From Gammaproteobacteria bacterium (lineage in GTDB: Bacteria > Pseudomonadota > Gammaproteobacteria > Chromatiales > Chromatiaceae), in contig SACH01000021.1 in NCBI GenBank assembly GCA_009928645.1, forward strand, positions 1-44,009: a stretch of DNA of 44,009 bases, written 5' to 3'. Every line of letters begins with the position of its first letter. Within the stretch, counting starts at the first letter, position 1. This document shows positions 5,904 through 14,489 of this stretch, one piece after another. The position numbers were made by a program, and so were the translations under genes. The notes beneath the pieces were generated by a model. That model did not search any database, was not told the DNA's origin, and saw only the letters and a list, made by a program, of their open reading frames with translations.

Positions 5904-6716
5904 TCAGGGCAGGAAGAAGCCCGGTTCAGCCGGCCGCAAGGGTAGGTCCGCATAATAAACCGCCAGGGCCTCCAACTCCGCCTGGGTCAGGCCGCGGGTA
6001 AAGGCGCGCATGGTCTTTTTGCCGTCGTTGGCGCGGGTCCCATGCTGGTAGTCCAGCAGGGTACGGACGAAGTAACGCGGATTTTGGCCTGCGAGTTCAG
6101 GGGCCTCAAGCCGTCCGCCCTCCCCCGCCGCGCCGTGACAACTGGCGCAGGGGGTGATCAGACGGGAGGGATCACCCTTGCGCACCAGCACCGCGGCGGG
6201 CAGGTCGGTGGCGGACAGTTGAGGTTCGGGGCGGGGGGTCGTCGCCTCCCGGGGCGCCGGCAGACTGGCGTAGAAGGCGGCCAGATCGGCGATCTCCTGG
6301 GGCGAGAGTTCGACCCCCACGTCATGCATGAGCCGGCCACGTTCGCCCTCCTGGCGCAGGCCGCTCTGGTAGTCGAGCATCATCTTGGCGGTATAGGCCA
6401 CTTTCTGACCGGCCAGATGGGGCCAGTTCATGGTCGGGGCCAGACCTTCGTTGCCATGGCAGGAGGCGCAGAAGAGGCTGCGGTTGAGTTCCCGGCCATG
6501 CGCGGCATCGCCCTCTGGCAGGGCGGCGAGGGCCTGGCGCAGGCTGGACGGGGTCCAGTTGGGCGCCGGGCTGGCCACCTGGCCATGATCCCCGGCCTGT
6601 ACCGGGTTGAGGGCCAGCGCAAGCCCCAGCGGCGCGAACAGGCGGGCGGCGCGGGCCCAGCCAGCCCCTGGGGCGGGATGACACCGGGGATTGGCGGTGA
6701 TGGGACATTCGGTCAT
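5904..6716 (-). CDS. Diheme cytochrome c (c4/FccA-like)
   Basis: A 270-residue exported cytochrome with two haem-binding CASCH motifs (residues 83-87 and 190-194), each in a cytochrome c4-like half domain, with axial methionines expected in the following GRLM/KTMRAFT regions. A hydrophobic stretch near residues 26-40 serves as signal sequence. The ORF continues upstream into the flavoprotein gene, but the ATG at 6716 has GGGGAG before it and starts only 14 nt after that gene's stop. The same order, flavoprotein plus diheme cytochrome, is seen in flavocytochrome c sulfide dehydrogenase, so it probably takes electrons from the neighbouring flavoprotein. Confidence 0.85.
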   Translation of the reverse strand: MTECPITANPRCHPAPGAGWARAARLFAPLGLALALNPVQAGDHGQVASPAPNWTPSSLRQALAALPEGDAAHGRELNRSLFCASCHGNEGLAPTMNWPHLAGQKVAYTAKMMLDYQSGLRQEGERGRLMHDVGVELSPQEIADLAAFYASLPAPREATTPRPEPQLSATDLPAAVLVRKGDPSRLITPCASCHGAAGEGGRLEAPELAGQNPRYFVRTLLDYQHGTRANDGKKTMRAFTRGLTQAELEALAVYYADLPLRPAEPGFFLP

Positions 6717-6730
6717 ATTCAGGTCTCCCC

Positions 6731-8092
6731 TCAGGCGAAGCAGTCCGCGGTAAAGGTCCGCAGCCAGGTCTGCTGGTAGCGCGCGGCCAGTTTGATCTGC
6801 ATCGGCGAGGCATCCAGGGGCAGATAGCGGCCGCTGGTGTTGACGCGCGCGATCTTGCCATCCACCAGGCGGAAGACGTCCGCCACAAACAGCCCATAGT
6901 CGCTGCCCGCCAGGGCATAGCAGGTATTCTCCCAGACCGGCTCGGGTGCCGGCTGGCCGGCCAGGTCCGCGACGATGGCCTGGGCCACCACCTTGGCCTG
7001 GGTATTGGCGGCGAACCCCGACTTGGGCATGGCGTCGGCGATGCTGGCGTCGCCGATGACATAGACCTGGGGCTGGAGGCTGGAGGCGAAGGTGCGCCGC
7101 TCCACCGGGCACCAGCCCGTGCCGTCCGCCAGGCCCAGGGTCATGGCCAGGGCACCGGCCTTCTGCGGCGGGATGACGTTGATGACGTCGGCGGCCAGGG
7201 TGTCGGCCTCGCATTCGACCGTACCCCGCTGGGGGTCCACCGCGATGAGTCGGCCGCCATCCTGGCCCCGCACCCAACTCAGCATCCCGGGCTGGGCATA
7301 CTCAGTGACCTCGACCTTCTGGGCCAGGCGCTGGCGGTAGTCCTCCGGCAGATTGAAGCCGTAGAGGCGGTTCCAGCCCAGCAGCATGGTCTCGTCGGTG
7401 ACGAAGCTGTCACGGGGGTCGAGGATGATGACCTTGGCCCGGGGATTGCGCGGCCGCAGCCACTCCACCGCCAGGGCCGCCCGCTCGTAGGGACCGGGGG
7501 GGCAGCGGTAGGGGTTGGGCGGCGCCGCCACGACGAAGGTCCCCCCCTGGCGCATACCCTGGAGCTGTCTGGCCAGCAGGGCGGTCTGGGGGCCGGGGAT
7601 CCAGGCCGCCGGGATCTCGCTATTGGCGACCTCCTCGGTCAGGCCCGCGTAGGCCTCGTAGACCAGTTGGATGCCGGGGGAGACGATGAGCCGGTCGTAG
7701 GCGATGGACTGGCCGCCGGCGGTGCTCAGGGTGCGGGCCTGAGGGTCATGGCCGGTGATGGTGTCGATGACGAACTCGATCCCGTATCGGCGCCTGAGGT
7801 CATCGTAGCTGACCTCCAGGTCGTCCATGGTCACATGCTGGGTCAGGACCTCGCTGGAACCATAGGGGCGCAGGTAGATCGGGTTGCGCTCCACCACCGT
7901 CACCCGCAGGGCGGGGTCGAAGAGCTTGAGGTACTTGGCTGCGGTGCAACCGCCGACACCGCCACCGGCGATGACGATATGGGCCTTGGTATTCTCGCCG
8001 GCGGGGCGGGCCCAGGCCGGCAGGGCGGCAGCGGACAGCAGGCCCAGGGTGGCCGCCAGGAAACGGCGGCGATCGGGATTGGTCAGCTTCAT
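6731..8092 (-). CDS. FccB/SoxF-like sulfide dehydrogenase flavoprotein
   Basis: A 453-residue FAD protein of the flavocytochrome c sulfide dehydrogenase family. A Tat-type signal (DRRRFLAATLG, cleavage near residue 28) is followed by the dinucleotide fold IVIAGGGVGGCTAAKYLK. The two redox cysteines are present: C197 in YRCPPGPYERAA and C391 in ENTCYALAG, which in Allochromatium FccB form the active disulfide. IGDASIADAMPKSGFAANTQ matches the C-terminal FAD-binding block. The cysteine that covalently holds FAD in classical FccB is missing: the corresponding stretch reads YLRPYGSSEV (about residues 73-82). Its start overlaps the stop of the monoheme cytochrome gene by 4 bp. Likely substrate is sulfide or a related sulfur compound; the exact substrate is not proven. 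Confidence 0.88.
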   Translation of the reverse strand: MKLTNPDRRRFLAATLGLLSAAALPAWARPAGENTKAHIVIAGGGVGGCTAAKYLKLFDPALRVTVVERNPIYLRPYGSSEVLTQHVTMDDLEVSYDDLRRRYGIEFVIDTITGHDPQARTLSTAGGQSIAYDRLIVSPGIQLVYEAYAGLTEEVANSEIPAAWIPGPQTALLARQLQGMRQGGTFVVAAPPNPYRCPPGPYERAALAVEWLRPRNPRAKVIILDPRDSFVTDETMLLGWNRLYGFNLPEDYRQRLAQKVEVTEYAQPGMLSWVRGQDGGRLIAVDPQRGTVECEADTLAADVINVIPPQKAGALAMTLGLADGTGWCPVERRTFASSLQPQVYVIGDASIADAMPKSGFAANTQAKVVAQAIVADLAGQPAPEPVWENTCYALAGSDYGLFVADVFRLVDGKIARVNTSGRYLPLDASPMQIKLAARYQQTWLRTFTADCFA

Positions 8093-8640
8093 GGCTTGGC
8101 TCCTGGGGCCGTCGCGGCCAGGGCGGGGGGCGGGGCGATGACGGCGAAAAATTCGCCCATGGCCTGGAACTCCTCATCGGAGAAGCCGCTGGCGACATGC
8201 CCCATGAGGGTGGCCAGCCGCTCCCCGCTGCGGAACTCCCGCATGGTGGTGACGAACTGCGTCACCGGCATGCCGGCCAGGGGCATGAAGTACTCGTCCC
8301 CAAGGACGCCGTTGGTGCCATGACAGGCGGCGCAGGTATGGGCCATGGCGGCCCCGGTGGGCTCGGCCGGCAGTGCCGGGGACGGGGACTGGGACGGGGC
8401 CGACATATTGGCCGAGTCGCCACTCGCCGGCTGAACCTGACCGCCAAGGGGTGCGGTCTGGTCACCAGGCACCTTGTCCGGTGCCGGCGCCAGGTCCCCC
8501 GGCCCGGCCGCGATCGCCTCGGCCGCCATAGCGGAGGTCAGCACCGTCGCGGACGCCAGGGTGACGAGGGCGGGGTTGATCAGGCTCAGGCTTAGGGCCA
8601 TAGCCAGGGAAGGGATCATCTTGTTCATCTCCACGCTCAT
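8089..8640 (-). CDS. Monoheme class I cytochrome c
   Basis: A 183-residue exported cytochrome. N-terminal hydrophobic residues 8-40 act as signal peptide or anchor. They are followed by a Pro/Ala/Ser-rich linker (about 45-97) and a small cytochrome domain with one haem motif CAACH (103-107) and a likely axial Met in LMGHVASGF. The linker suggests a tethered, mobile electron carrier. The ATG at 8640 is 3 nt after the upstream stop codon. An internal ATG at 8619, with GGAG at better distance, is an alternative start. The stop overlaps the flavoprotein start. It probably shuttles electrons between the flavoprotein and the membrane complex. Confidence 0.8.
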   Translation of the reverse strand: MSVEMNKMIPSLAMALSLSLINPALVTLASATVLTSAMAAEAIAAGPGDLAPAPDKVPGDQTAPLGGQVQPASGDSANMSAPSQSPSPALPAEPTGAAMAHTCAACHGTNGVLGDEYFMPLAGMPVTQFVTTMREFRSGERLATLMGHVASGFSDEEFQAMGEFFAVIAPPPALAATAPGAKP

Positions 8641-8642
8641 GC

Positions 8643-9866
8643 TCAGTTGGCCCAGACGTAGAAGCCGATCCCGAAGTAGGCCAGGGTCCAGAGCACCAGC
8701 AGGCCGATGCTCAGGCTGCCGAGCCGGGAGAGGGCCGGGCTGGGACTATAGCGGCCGACGGTCTGCCCGGCCTGCCAGGCCACGGTCAGCATGTAGCCCA
8801 GGGTGACACCCCCCAGGACGGCGAAGGTCAGCAGAAAGAGCACCAGGCTGTACCAGTCCATGTGCACGCTGTAGTCCAGGGCGTCGTAGCCATGGCTGCC
8901 GGTCAGGGTGAAATAGCGCAGGACCTCGCGCACCGCGCAGACGACGATCAGGGCGACGGCGCCAAGGCCAAAGGTGGCGTAGCCCCAATAGCCCTGGTCC
9001 AGGGTCCTGCCCAAGGCCAGGGGCAGAGCCACGGTGATCAGCAGGGCCCCCAGGGCCACATAAACCCAGGGCGAGGCGGCGAACCAGGCCATTTTTTCCG
9101 GCAGGGTCAGCATCCATAGGGCGCCGAGGACGACGGCGAGGAGACCGCCCACCACCAGCAGGCCCAGGGCCAGGGGCTTGAGCCAGGCGATGTAGACCGG
9201 GTCGGCATCCGCCCGACCCTGCTGAAAGCGCCGGTAGCCCAGCAGCCAGGCGCCGGTCACCGGCAGGGAGAGGGCGATGAAGAAGCCGAAGCGCAGGGGG
9301 TAGGCGTAGTGAAGCCGCTGACCGTCGGGCTGGATGATCCCGTCCGGGGCGTACCAGGCCAGCCACTCCTCGGGGAAGAGCATCTGGTTAGTGAGGGCGT
9401 GGACGATGTAACCCACCCCCAGCAGCAGGGCCAGGGACAGCACCAGCCAATGGCCGGAGCGGCCGCCTTCGGTCTCCAGGTGATGGTTCTTCCAGTAGAA
9501 GACGTACAGGGCGATATAGCCGGCGATGAGGATCAGGATGAAGCCGATCACCCACCAGGCGGAGAGGACGTTGGAGGTGTACCAGAAGGGGTCGTAGACC
9601 ACCTGGACGAAGAGCAGGGGGGCCACGCCGATGACGATGGCCACCGAGACCGCGATCTTGGCGGTGATCAACATGTGCGCTGCCAGCCGCCGCCAGTAGG
9701 GATTTTTGCTGTAGGCGCCGCGCAGGGTCAGCAGCCCGGTCCCCAGCATGACCTGGACCGCCGCCATGTGCAGGGCCAGGGTCAGGGCGCCGAGGATGAG
9801 GAACAACCAGGGGTGGGTGGGGACCCCGGCGGGGTCGCGCAGGGCGTAGAGGATTTCCGGGGTCAT
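8643..9866 (-). CDS. Second membrane subunit of a bd-oxidase-like complex
   Basis: A 407-residue integral membrane protein with about ten hydrophobic helices and no haem c motif. N-terminus MTPEILYALRDPAG, then helices such as WLFLILGALTLALHMAAVQVM. It starts at ATG 9866 in a 4-bp overlap with the stop of the CydA-like gene, so the two are translationally coupled. Conserved-looking charged or histidine residues lie in helices (LALHMA, VYDPFWY, YVFYWKNHH). I read it as the partner of the CydA-like cytochrome c fusion, equivalent in position to CydB, but its own sequence is not a clear CydB match. Subunit identity is inference. Confidence 0.6.
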   Translation of the reverse strand: MTPEILYALRDPAGVPTHPWLFLILGALTLALHMAAVQVMLGTGLLTLRGAYSKNPYWRRLAAHMLITAKIAVSVAIVIGVAPLLFVQVVYDPFWYTSNVLSAWWVIGFILILIAGYIALYVFYWKNHHLETEGGRSGHWLVLSLALLLGVGYIVHALTNQMLFPEEWLAWYAPDGIIQPDGQRLHYAYPLRFGFFIALSLPVTGAWLLGYRRFQQGRADADPVYIAWLKPLALGLLVVGGLLAVVLGALWMLTLPEKMAWFAASPWVYVALGALLITVALPLALGRTLDQGYWGYATFGLGAVALIVVCAVREVLRYFTLTGSHGYDALDYSVHMDWYSLVLFLLTFAVLGGVTLGYMLTVAWQAGQTVGRYSPSPALSRLGSLSIGLLVLWTLAYFGIGFYVWAN

Positions 9867-11317
9867 GGGTTCATCTCCCGCGCGGCGGAGGCGGCCAGGG
9901 TGGGGACAGGGGCTTGGTTCGCCTGTAGGTCGGAGGGGGCATCGGCTTGCCACGCCGTCCGGGGCGCGGCGCCCGCGTCGGGCCCTGATAGGGTGGCGAG
10001 GTAGCTGGCCAGGGCGAAGGCCTCGTCGTCGGTGAAGGGGATCTGGGGCATGTAGAGGGTGTTGCCCGAGGCCAGACCGGCGTGCAGGTAGTCGACGATG
10101 GCGTCCTGATCCACGTCGGCGGGGAAGTAGTCGCGCAGGGGCCGCATGCCGGTGGGGCTGAGGGAATGGCAATTGGAGCAGGTGGTCAGGGCGAGGACGC
10201 GACCGGCCTCGACGGCGTTGTCCGGGGTCACCTGGCGCAGGGCCTCTGGCAGGAACACCAGGGTCTGGAGAAAGCCGCGCTCCTCGATGAGCGGGATCTC
10301 GGACTGGATGCCCCGACCGGGCACGTCACGGCCGATCACCTGATTGGAATAGACATACTGACCGGCGACCCAGGGCTTGCGAATGGACTCCCGGGCCACC
10401 TCCCCCGGCCAGAGGCCGAAGACCAGCACCACCAGGGTCATGGCCGCCGCCCCGGAGGCCACCAGCAGGCGCGGCTGGATCAGGGTGGCGAGGAAGTAGA
10501 CGCCGACGGCGGCGAGCATGCCCATCACCCCGACCGGGAACCAGTCCGGAAGCCGGTTGTGCATGACCAGCAGAGCGGTATCGGGCAGGGTGGTCAGGTA
10601 CCAGCGGAAGACCAGCACCCCGGCGATGGCGGAGCCGATACCGAGCCAGGCCAGCTTGCGCGCCACATCTTTCTTGAAGGCCGGGTCCGGGAAGCGGGCG
10701 GCGACGATGCCGCCCACCACCGCCGTCATGGTGAACATGAAGGCCGTGCGCATAGCGAGCTGGGCGAAGGTGTTGGGGCCGTAGAAGCCATGCAACACGC
10801 CGGTCTCGGTGTACCAGTCGGCCTTGCCCGGCCACATCATGAAGGACAGGATGCCGACGATCACCAGCATAGTGGTGTAGGAGGTCAGGCCAAAGATCAC
10901 CGACAGCTTGAGATGAGTCTGGCGGTCCACCCGGTTGGCCAGATAGACCAGCATGTAGACGCCCACCACCTCGATGATGAAGAACACCCACTCGGTAGCC
11001 CACATCCAGACGAAGTTGTGGATCAGGGCCGAGATGCCCCGGGGACTGGCCACCGTGGTCGAATACCAGATACCCGGCCCGGTGATGGAGCCGAGTACAT
11101 AGCTGAACACCAGCAGAAAGAGGCCGTAACGGCGGATGAATTCCAGCAGGTCAGGTCGATCGTGGCGGTGGGCGTAATTCGCCAGGAAGGCGAAAAAGAT
11201 CGCCGCGCCGACGGCGGTATGGGAGAAGAGGACGTGAACCGTGGAGATGATCCCCACGATCCATCCGCTGCCCACCCCGGGTTCGTACCAGGTGGGATAG
11301 AGGCCTAGGAATTCCAT
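9863..11317 (-). CDS. CydA-like membrane protein fused to cytochrome c
   Basis: A 484-residue protein. Residues 1-300 are membrane-spanning and resemble subunit I of cytochrome bd oxidases: a helix with H28 and H33 (STVHVLFSHTAVG), which could be haem b ligands, and two acidic residues in ATEWVFFIIEVVG (E109, E116) like the CydA proton-channel glutamates. Then comes a motif RESIRKPWVAGQYVYSN (309-325), followed by a C-terminal cytochrome c domain with CSNCH (380-384) and a likely Met ligand in TLYMPQIPF. This fits the bd-superfamily branch with a C-terminal haem c domain, which would take electrons from cytochromes rather than quinol. First gene of a five-gene operon behind a sigma54 promoter. 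Oxygen as acceptor is inferred. Confidence 0.7.
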   Translation of the reverse strand: MEFLGLYPTWYEPGVGSGWIVGIISTVHVLFSHTAVGAAIFFAFLANYAHRHDRPDLLEFIRRYGLFLLVFSYVLGSITGPGIWYSTTVASPRGISALIHNFVWMWATEWVFFIIEVVGVYMLVYLANRVDRQTHLKLSVIFGLTSYTTMLVIVGILSFMMWPGKADWYTETGVLHGFYGPNTFAQLAMRTAFMFTMTAVVGGIVAARFPDPAFKKDVARKLAWLGIGSAIAGVLVFRWYLTTLPDTALLVMHNRLPDWFPVGVMGMLAAVGVYFLATLIQPRLLVASGAAAMTLVVLVFGLWPGEVARESIRKPWVAGQYVYSNQVIGRDVPGRGIQSEIPLIEERGFLQTLVFLPEALRQVTPDNAVEAGRVLALTTCSNCHSLSPTGMRPLRDYFPADVDQDAIVDYLHAGLASGNTLYMPQIPFTDDEAFALASYLATLSGPDAGAAPRTAWQADAPSDLQANQAPVPTLAASAAREMNP

Positions 11318-11418
11318 CGTTACGCGTGCTCTTGGCTGGTGTCGAAGGACTGGTCACGGGAACCCTCCCCGGCGGCCGTGGACCGTCGGGGATAAGATCC
11401 GCTCTTAAGGGAAATTCA

Positions 11419-11470
11419 GGCGCCCCGATTAAAAGCGTGGGCGCCCCGGGAGAGGAAAGGGGCGCCCACG
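11419..11470 (-). promoter_or_regulatory. Candidate attenuator in the operon leader
   Basis: A perfect 12-bp stem (CGTGGGCGCCCC 11436-11447 with 11459-11470) is followed on the minus strand by CTTTTAAT, like an intrinsic terminator. It lies within the 209-nt leader of the CydA-like operon. A further GGGGCGCC just beyond the T-run (about 11419-11427 region) could pair with the 5' arm instead, giving two mutually exclusive hairpins. Control by attenuation is inferred. Confidence 0.5.
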
Positions 11471-11537
11471 AAATGGCAGGGACACAAAGTCGAAAAATTG
11501 CTCGGAGTAAGGAGCCAACCTTTCGGGATTAGAGATA

Positions 11538-11552
11538 GCAACATCAGTGCCA
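11538..11552 (-). promoter_or_regulatory. Sigma54 (RpoN) promoter of the cytochrome/flavoprotein operon
   Basis: On the minus strand TGGCAC (11552-11547), TGATG, then TTGC (11541-11538): a consensus -24/-12 element with exact GG-N10-GC spacing. Transcription would start near 11526 and read into the CydA-like gene at 11317. A sigma54 activator gene starts on the other side. Confidence 0.8.
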
Positions 11553-11627
11553 ACGATGGGCCAATAAAATTTTCCGTCGCTAAATCAGCCGGTCCGGCCG
11601 GTGGCCATGGCCTTTCAGGGCTGACAC

Positions 11628-11717
11628 CACTGCCAACGCTGCCAATCAACCTCCGATTCACTGCCATTCATGGCAGTGAATTGACAGACCTGGCAGAGAG
11701 TTCGATACTGCCGGCAG
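11628..11717. promoter_or_regulatory. Activator binding sites: 26-bp dyad and related half-sites
   Basis: A perfect dyad with 12-bp arms (ATTCACTGCCAT and its complement, 2-bp centre) lies at 11656-11681, about 140 bp upstream of the predicted sigma54 start. Related CTGCCA/TGGCAG half-sites occur at 11628-11635 and 11691-11696, and a palindrome CTGCCGGCAG at 11708-11717. Position and repetition fit an upstream activating sequence for the neighbouring sigma54 activator. Confidence 0.7.
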
Positions 11718-11824
11718 GGTCTGACTGGCGTCCGCGCCGATTCCACCCTTTCCCCCTTGCCGAGCCCACCCTCCCGATCCAGCCAACGCGGCCCCACCCC
11801 CAGCCTTTCGGATCAGCCATCCCC

Positions 11825-13336
11825 ATGCCCGTCGAGCACCGCCCCCTGCCCGAGCTCATCGCCCACCTGGAGGATCTCCCCGAACCCCATATCCTCTGTG
11901 GCCGCGACTATCGCATCCTGGCCGCCAATGCGAGCTATCGCGAGCGTTGCGGGGGAGGCCAGGTGATCGGCCAGCCCTGCTACGCCGTGTCCCACCGCTA
12001 CGAGGTCCCCTGCGATCAGGCCGGGGAGTCTTGCCCCCTGGCAGCCAGCCTTGCGTCCCGCCAGCGGGAACGGGTGCTGCATCTCCACCACACGCCCCAT
12101 GGCGAGGAGTACGTCAATATCGAGCTCACCCCGGTCCTCGATGCCGGGGGGGAGATTCTCTGCTTCGTGGAAAAGATGGAGCGCCTGCGGGTGGCCCGGG
12201 ACGAGACCGGGCGCCACGCCCTCATCGGCCGTTCCCCGGCCTTCCGGCGCATGCTGGAACTGGTGGCCCGGGTGGCCCCGGCCGGGGCCAGCGTGCTGTT
12301 GCTGGGGGAATCCGGCACTGGCAAGGAACTGGTGGCCAATGCCGTGCACGAGGCCAGCCGGCGGGCGGATGGCCCCTTCGTTGCCGTCGACTGTTCCGGG
12401 CTCACCGAGACCCTCTTCGAGAGCGAACTCTTCGGGCACGAGCGCGGGGCCTTTACCGGTGCCATCGCCCGTAAAACGGGCCTGGTGGAGGCGGCAGCCG
12501 GTGGCACCCTCTTCCTCGATGAGGTCGGTGACATCCCTCTGGGCATCCAGATCAAGCTGCTGCGCCTGTTGGAGACCGGTGCCTACCGGCGGGTGGGCTC
12601 CAGCGAACCCCTGCGGGCCGATATCCGCCTGGTCTCCGCCACCCACCGGCCCCTGGCGGTCATGGTGCGGGAGGGCCAGTTTCGTCAGGACCTCTATTAC
12701 CGTATCAACACCTTCCCCATCCCCGTGCCGCCCCTGCGGGAACGTCGCGAGGATCTGCCGCGGCTGGCCGAGGCCCTCCTCCGCCGCGTCGCCCCTGACC
12801 GCCCCTTGCGTCTCTCCTCGGCGGCCCTGCGTCAGTTGGGGCTCTATCCCTTCCCGGGGAATGTTCGCGAACTCCGCAACCTGCTGGAGCGCGCCAGCCT
12901 GATGTGTGACGGGGATGTCATTCGCCCCCAGCATCTGGCGGAAGAGATCAGCGCGGCGGCGCGGGCCAGACCGGGCAGTCCCCAAGAACCTTCGCGGCAC
13001 CACGCCGAACCCGCACCCGAGCCCGGGTTGGGGACGGCGCGGGTGCCGGGGTCTGAGCCAGAACGCAGGTCGGAGCTGGAGCCTGGGGCGGGGACAGGGC
13101 CGGGACCGGGACCTGGTAAGTATCCCGCCAGCGTCAGCGCATTGGTACCTCCGTCAATCCCCCGCGAACCCGGTACGGATGTTCGCCGGGATTCGGACGG
13201 GCATCGCGATACGTTCCAGCGTCAGACCCTGCTTGCGGCCCTTGAGTCGCATCAGGGCAATCGCCGCGCCTTGGCGCAACGCCTGGGCATCAGCGAGCGC
13301 ACCCTCTACCGGCGCTTACGTCAGCTTGACCTGTGA
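11825..13336 (+). CDS. Sigma54-dependent activator with cysteine-containing PAS domain
   Basis: A 503-residue enhancer-binding protein. Residues 1-125 form a PAS-type sensor with clustered cysteines (C42, C52, C63, C70; [15 protein letters not shown]), suggesting redox, metal or haem sensing. The AAA+ domain has Walker A GESGTGKE (161-168), the sigma54-contacting GAFTGA (208-213) and Walker [12 protein letters not shown] (226-236). A low-complexity Pro/Gly/Glu linker (about 385-455) leads to a C-terminal Fis-type HTH ([20 protein letters not shown]). The ORF is open from 11498, but that part covers the sigma54 promoter and dyad, so I chose ATG 11825. It is divergent from the cytochrome/flavoprotein operon and is its probable activator. 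Confidence 0.88.
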   Translation: MPVEHRPLPELIAHLEDLPEPHILCGRDYRILAANASYRERCGGGQVIGQPCYAVSHRYEVPCDQAGESCPLAASLASRQRERVLHLHHTPHGEEYVNIELTPVLDAGGEILCFVEKMERLRVARDETGRHALIGRSPAFRRMLELVARVAPAGASVLLLGESGTGKELVANAVHEASRRADGPFVAVDCSGLTETLFESELFGHERGAFTGAIARKTGLVEAAAGGTLFLDEVGDIPLGIQIKLLRLLETGAYRRVGSSEPLRADIRLVSATHRPLAVMVREGQFRQDLYYRINTFPIPVPPLRERREDLPRLAEALLRRVAPDRPLRLSSAALRQLGLYPFPGNVRELRNLLERASLMCDGDVIRPQHLAEEISAAARARPGSPQEPSRHHAEPAPEPGLGTARVPGSEPERRSELEPGAGTGPGPGPGKYPASVSALVPPSIPREPGTDVRRDSDGHRDTFQRQTLLAALESHQGNRRALAQRLGISERTLYRRLRQLDL

Positions 13337-13756
13337 TTTGCCGGTCGCGATCAACGCCCGGTGCATTCGTCCCACTCCATCGCGCACCCGTGGGGCCACA
13401 TCCGCCGGAAAGGCGTTGGCGGTCAGGGCGATGATGGATTCCTTGTCTGTGGCTCATGTGCCTGGGCGGGAAGCCGTGCCACCGGTCCCGAGGCTCAATG
13501 GGGTCATGACGCGGCGCCGAAGCGAAGGTCACAAGAAGGTAATATAAGTTCATTAGTATTGACTTAATTATCCGGACGGTGTCTCATTGCTGCTTTGCAG
13601 CATGGCGCCCCTCACCTGCCGCCCGCTATCCGGAATGCCGTCATACCCGATTCGATTCAGTTCCAGGCGCACGGGAGAGGATCGGGTAAACCCGCAGTTG
13701 TTCAGTAAATTCTGTCAGTTAGACCCTTCAGGCCTGCCGGGCCTGCCCCACGCATC
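13337..13756. other. Intergenic region before the Mrp/complex I-like operon
   Basis: About 420 bp without a convincing gene. It contains an AT-rich patch at about 13540-13572 (TTGACT without a clear -10), a small stem-loop TGCTGC-TTT-GCAGCA near 13587-13601, and CAGGCC-N5-GGCCTG just ahead of the mnhE-like start. The operon promoter is probably here but I cannot place it. Confidence 0.4.
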
Positions 13757-14236
13757 ATGCTTCCCCTCTTCGCCATCCTCTTCCCGCTCTGGATCGTCCT
13801 CAATGGCTCCCTGGCAACCGACGTCCTCATCACGGGCCTGATCGCGACCCTGGTGATCGCCGCCGGCTCCCGCGGCAGTCTGTCCCCCTTGACCGAGTTC
13901 CGCGTCACCCCCGCGGCCCTATGGGCGGTGCCGCGCTACCTGCTCTATTTCCTGAAGGAATTGGTGAAGTCCAACCTGCGCCTGGCCGCGGTCGTCCTCT
14001 CGCCGGAACTGCCCTTGAATCCGGGTATCGTCAAGGTCCGCACCCGACTTAAGAGCCGCATGGGTCGGCTGCTGCTGGCCAATTCGATCACCCTGACCCC
14101 GGGGACGCTGACGGTGGAACTTCAGGATGACTGGCTCTACGTCCATTGGGTGCGGATGGAGACTGACGACAGCGAGGGAGCCACGGCGCGCATCGTGGCA
14201 GGCTTCGAGCGCTATCTGGAGGTTATCTATGGTTGA
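13757..14236 (+). CDS. Mrp antiporter subunit E (MnhE-like)
   Basis: A 159-residue membrane protein with the MnhE pattern: two N-terminal helices (MLPLFAILFPLWIVLNG, VLITGLIATLVIAAG), then PRYLLYFLKELVKSNLRLAAVVL and the family signature NSITLTPGTLTVELQDDWLYVHW. MrpE is a small structural subunit of the Na+(Li+)/H+ antiporter and also occurs in membrane-bound hydrogenase-type complexes. First gene of a 12-gene operon. Its stop overlaps the next start. Confidence 0.92.
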   Translation: MLPLFAILFPLWIVLNGSLATDVLITGLIATLVIAAGSRGSLSPLTEFRVTPAALWAVPRYLLYFLKELVKSNLRLAAVVLSPELPLNPGIVKVRTRLKSRMGRLLLANSITLTPGTLTVELQDDWLYVHWVRMETDDSEGATARIVAGFERYLEVIYG

Positions 14237-14489
14237 GACCCTGGTAATGCTGGCCGCCGGCCTGGCCGGGACCGCCTTCCTGCTGGCCTTGTGGCGCTTC
14301 GTCAAGGGCCCCGCGGCAGCGGACCGGGTGGTCGCCTTCGATTCCCTGACCATCATCTCCATCACCGGCATCCTGCTGGTGGCCCTGGCCGAGGGGCGAG
14401 GCATCTACCTCGACATCGCCCTGATCTATGCCCTGCTCTCCTTCCTGGGCGTCATCGTGATCGCGCGCTATCTGGAGGGTGGGCTCTGA
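14229..14489 (+). CDS. Mrp antiporter subunit F (MnhF-like)
   Basis: An 86-residue protein with three hydrophobic helices. The family core KGPAAADRVVAFDSLTIISI is present, followed by IYLDIALIYALLSFLGVI. The start at 14229 overlaps the MnhE stop by 8 bp, and the stop overlaps the next ATG. An upstream in-frame ATG at 14127 lies inside mnhE and is unlikely to be used. Confidence 0.92.
   Translation: MVETLVMLAAGLAGTAFLLALWRFVKGPAAADRVVAFDSLTIISITGILLVALAEGRGIYLDIALIYALLSFLGVIVIARYLEGGL

Noticed and set aside
5311-5955. Plus-strand ORF of 214 codons over the NifX-like gene
   Set aside because: Antisense shadow with no family features.
11498-11824. N-terminal extension of the sigma54 activator
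   Set aside because: The region contains the sigma54 promoter and the 26-bp dyad, and its translation has no family resemblance, so the start at 11825 is preferred.
13337-13756. Sigma54 or sigma70 promoter for the Mrp/complex I-like operon
   Set aside because: No pair of boxes with correct spacing could be found by eye.
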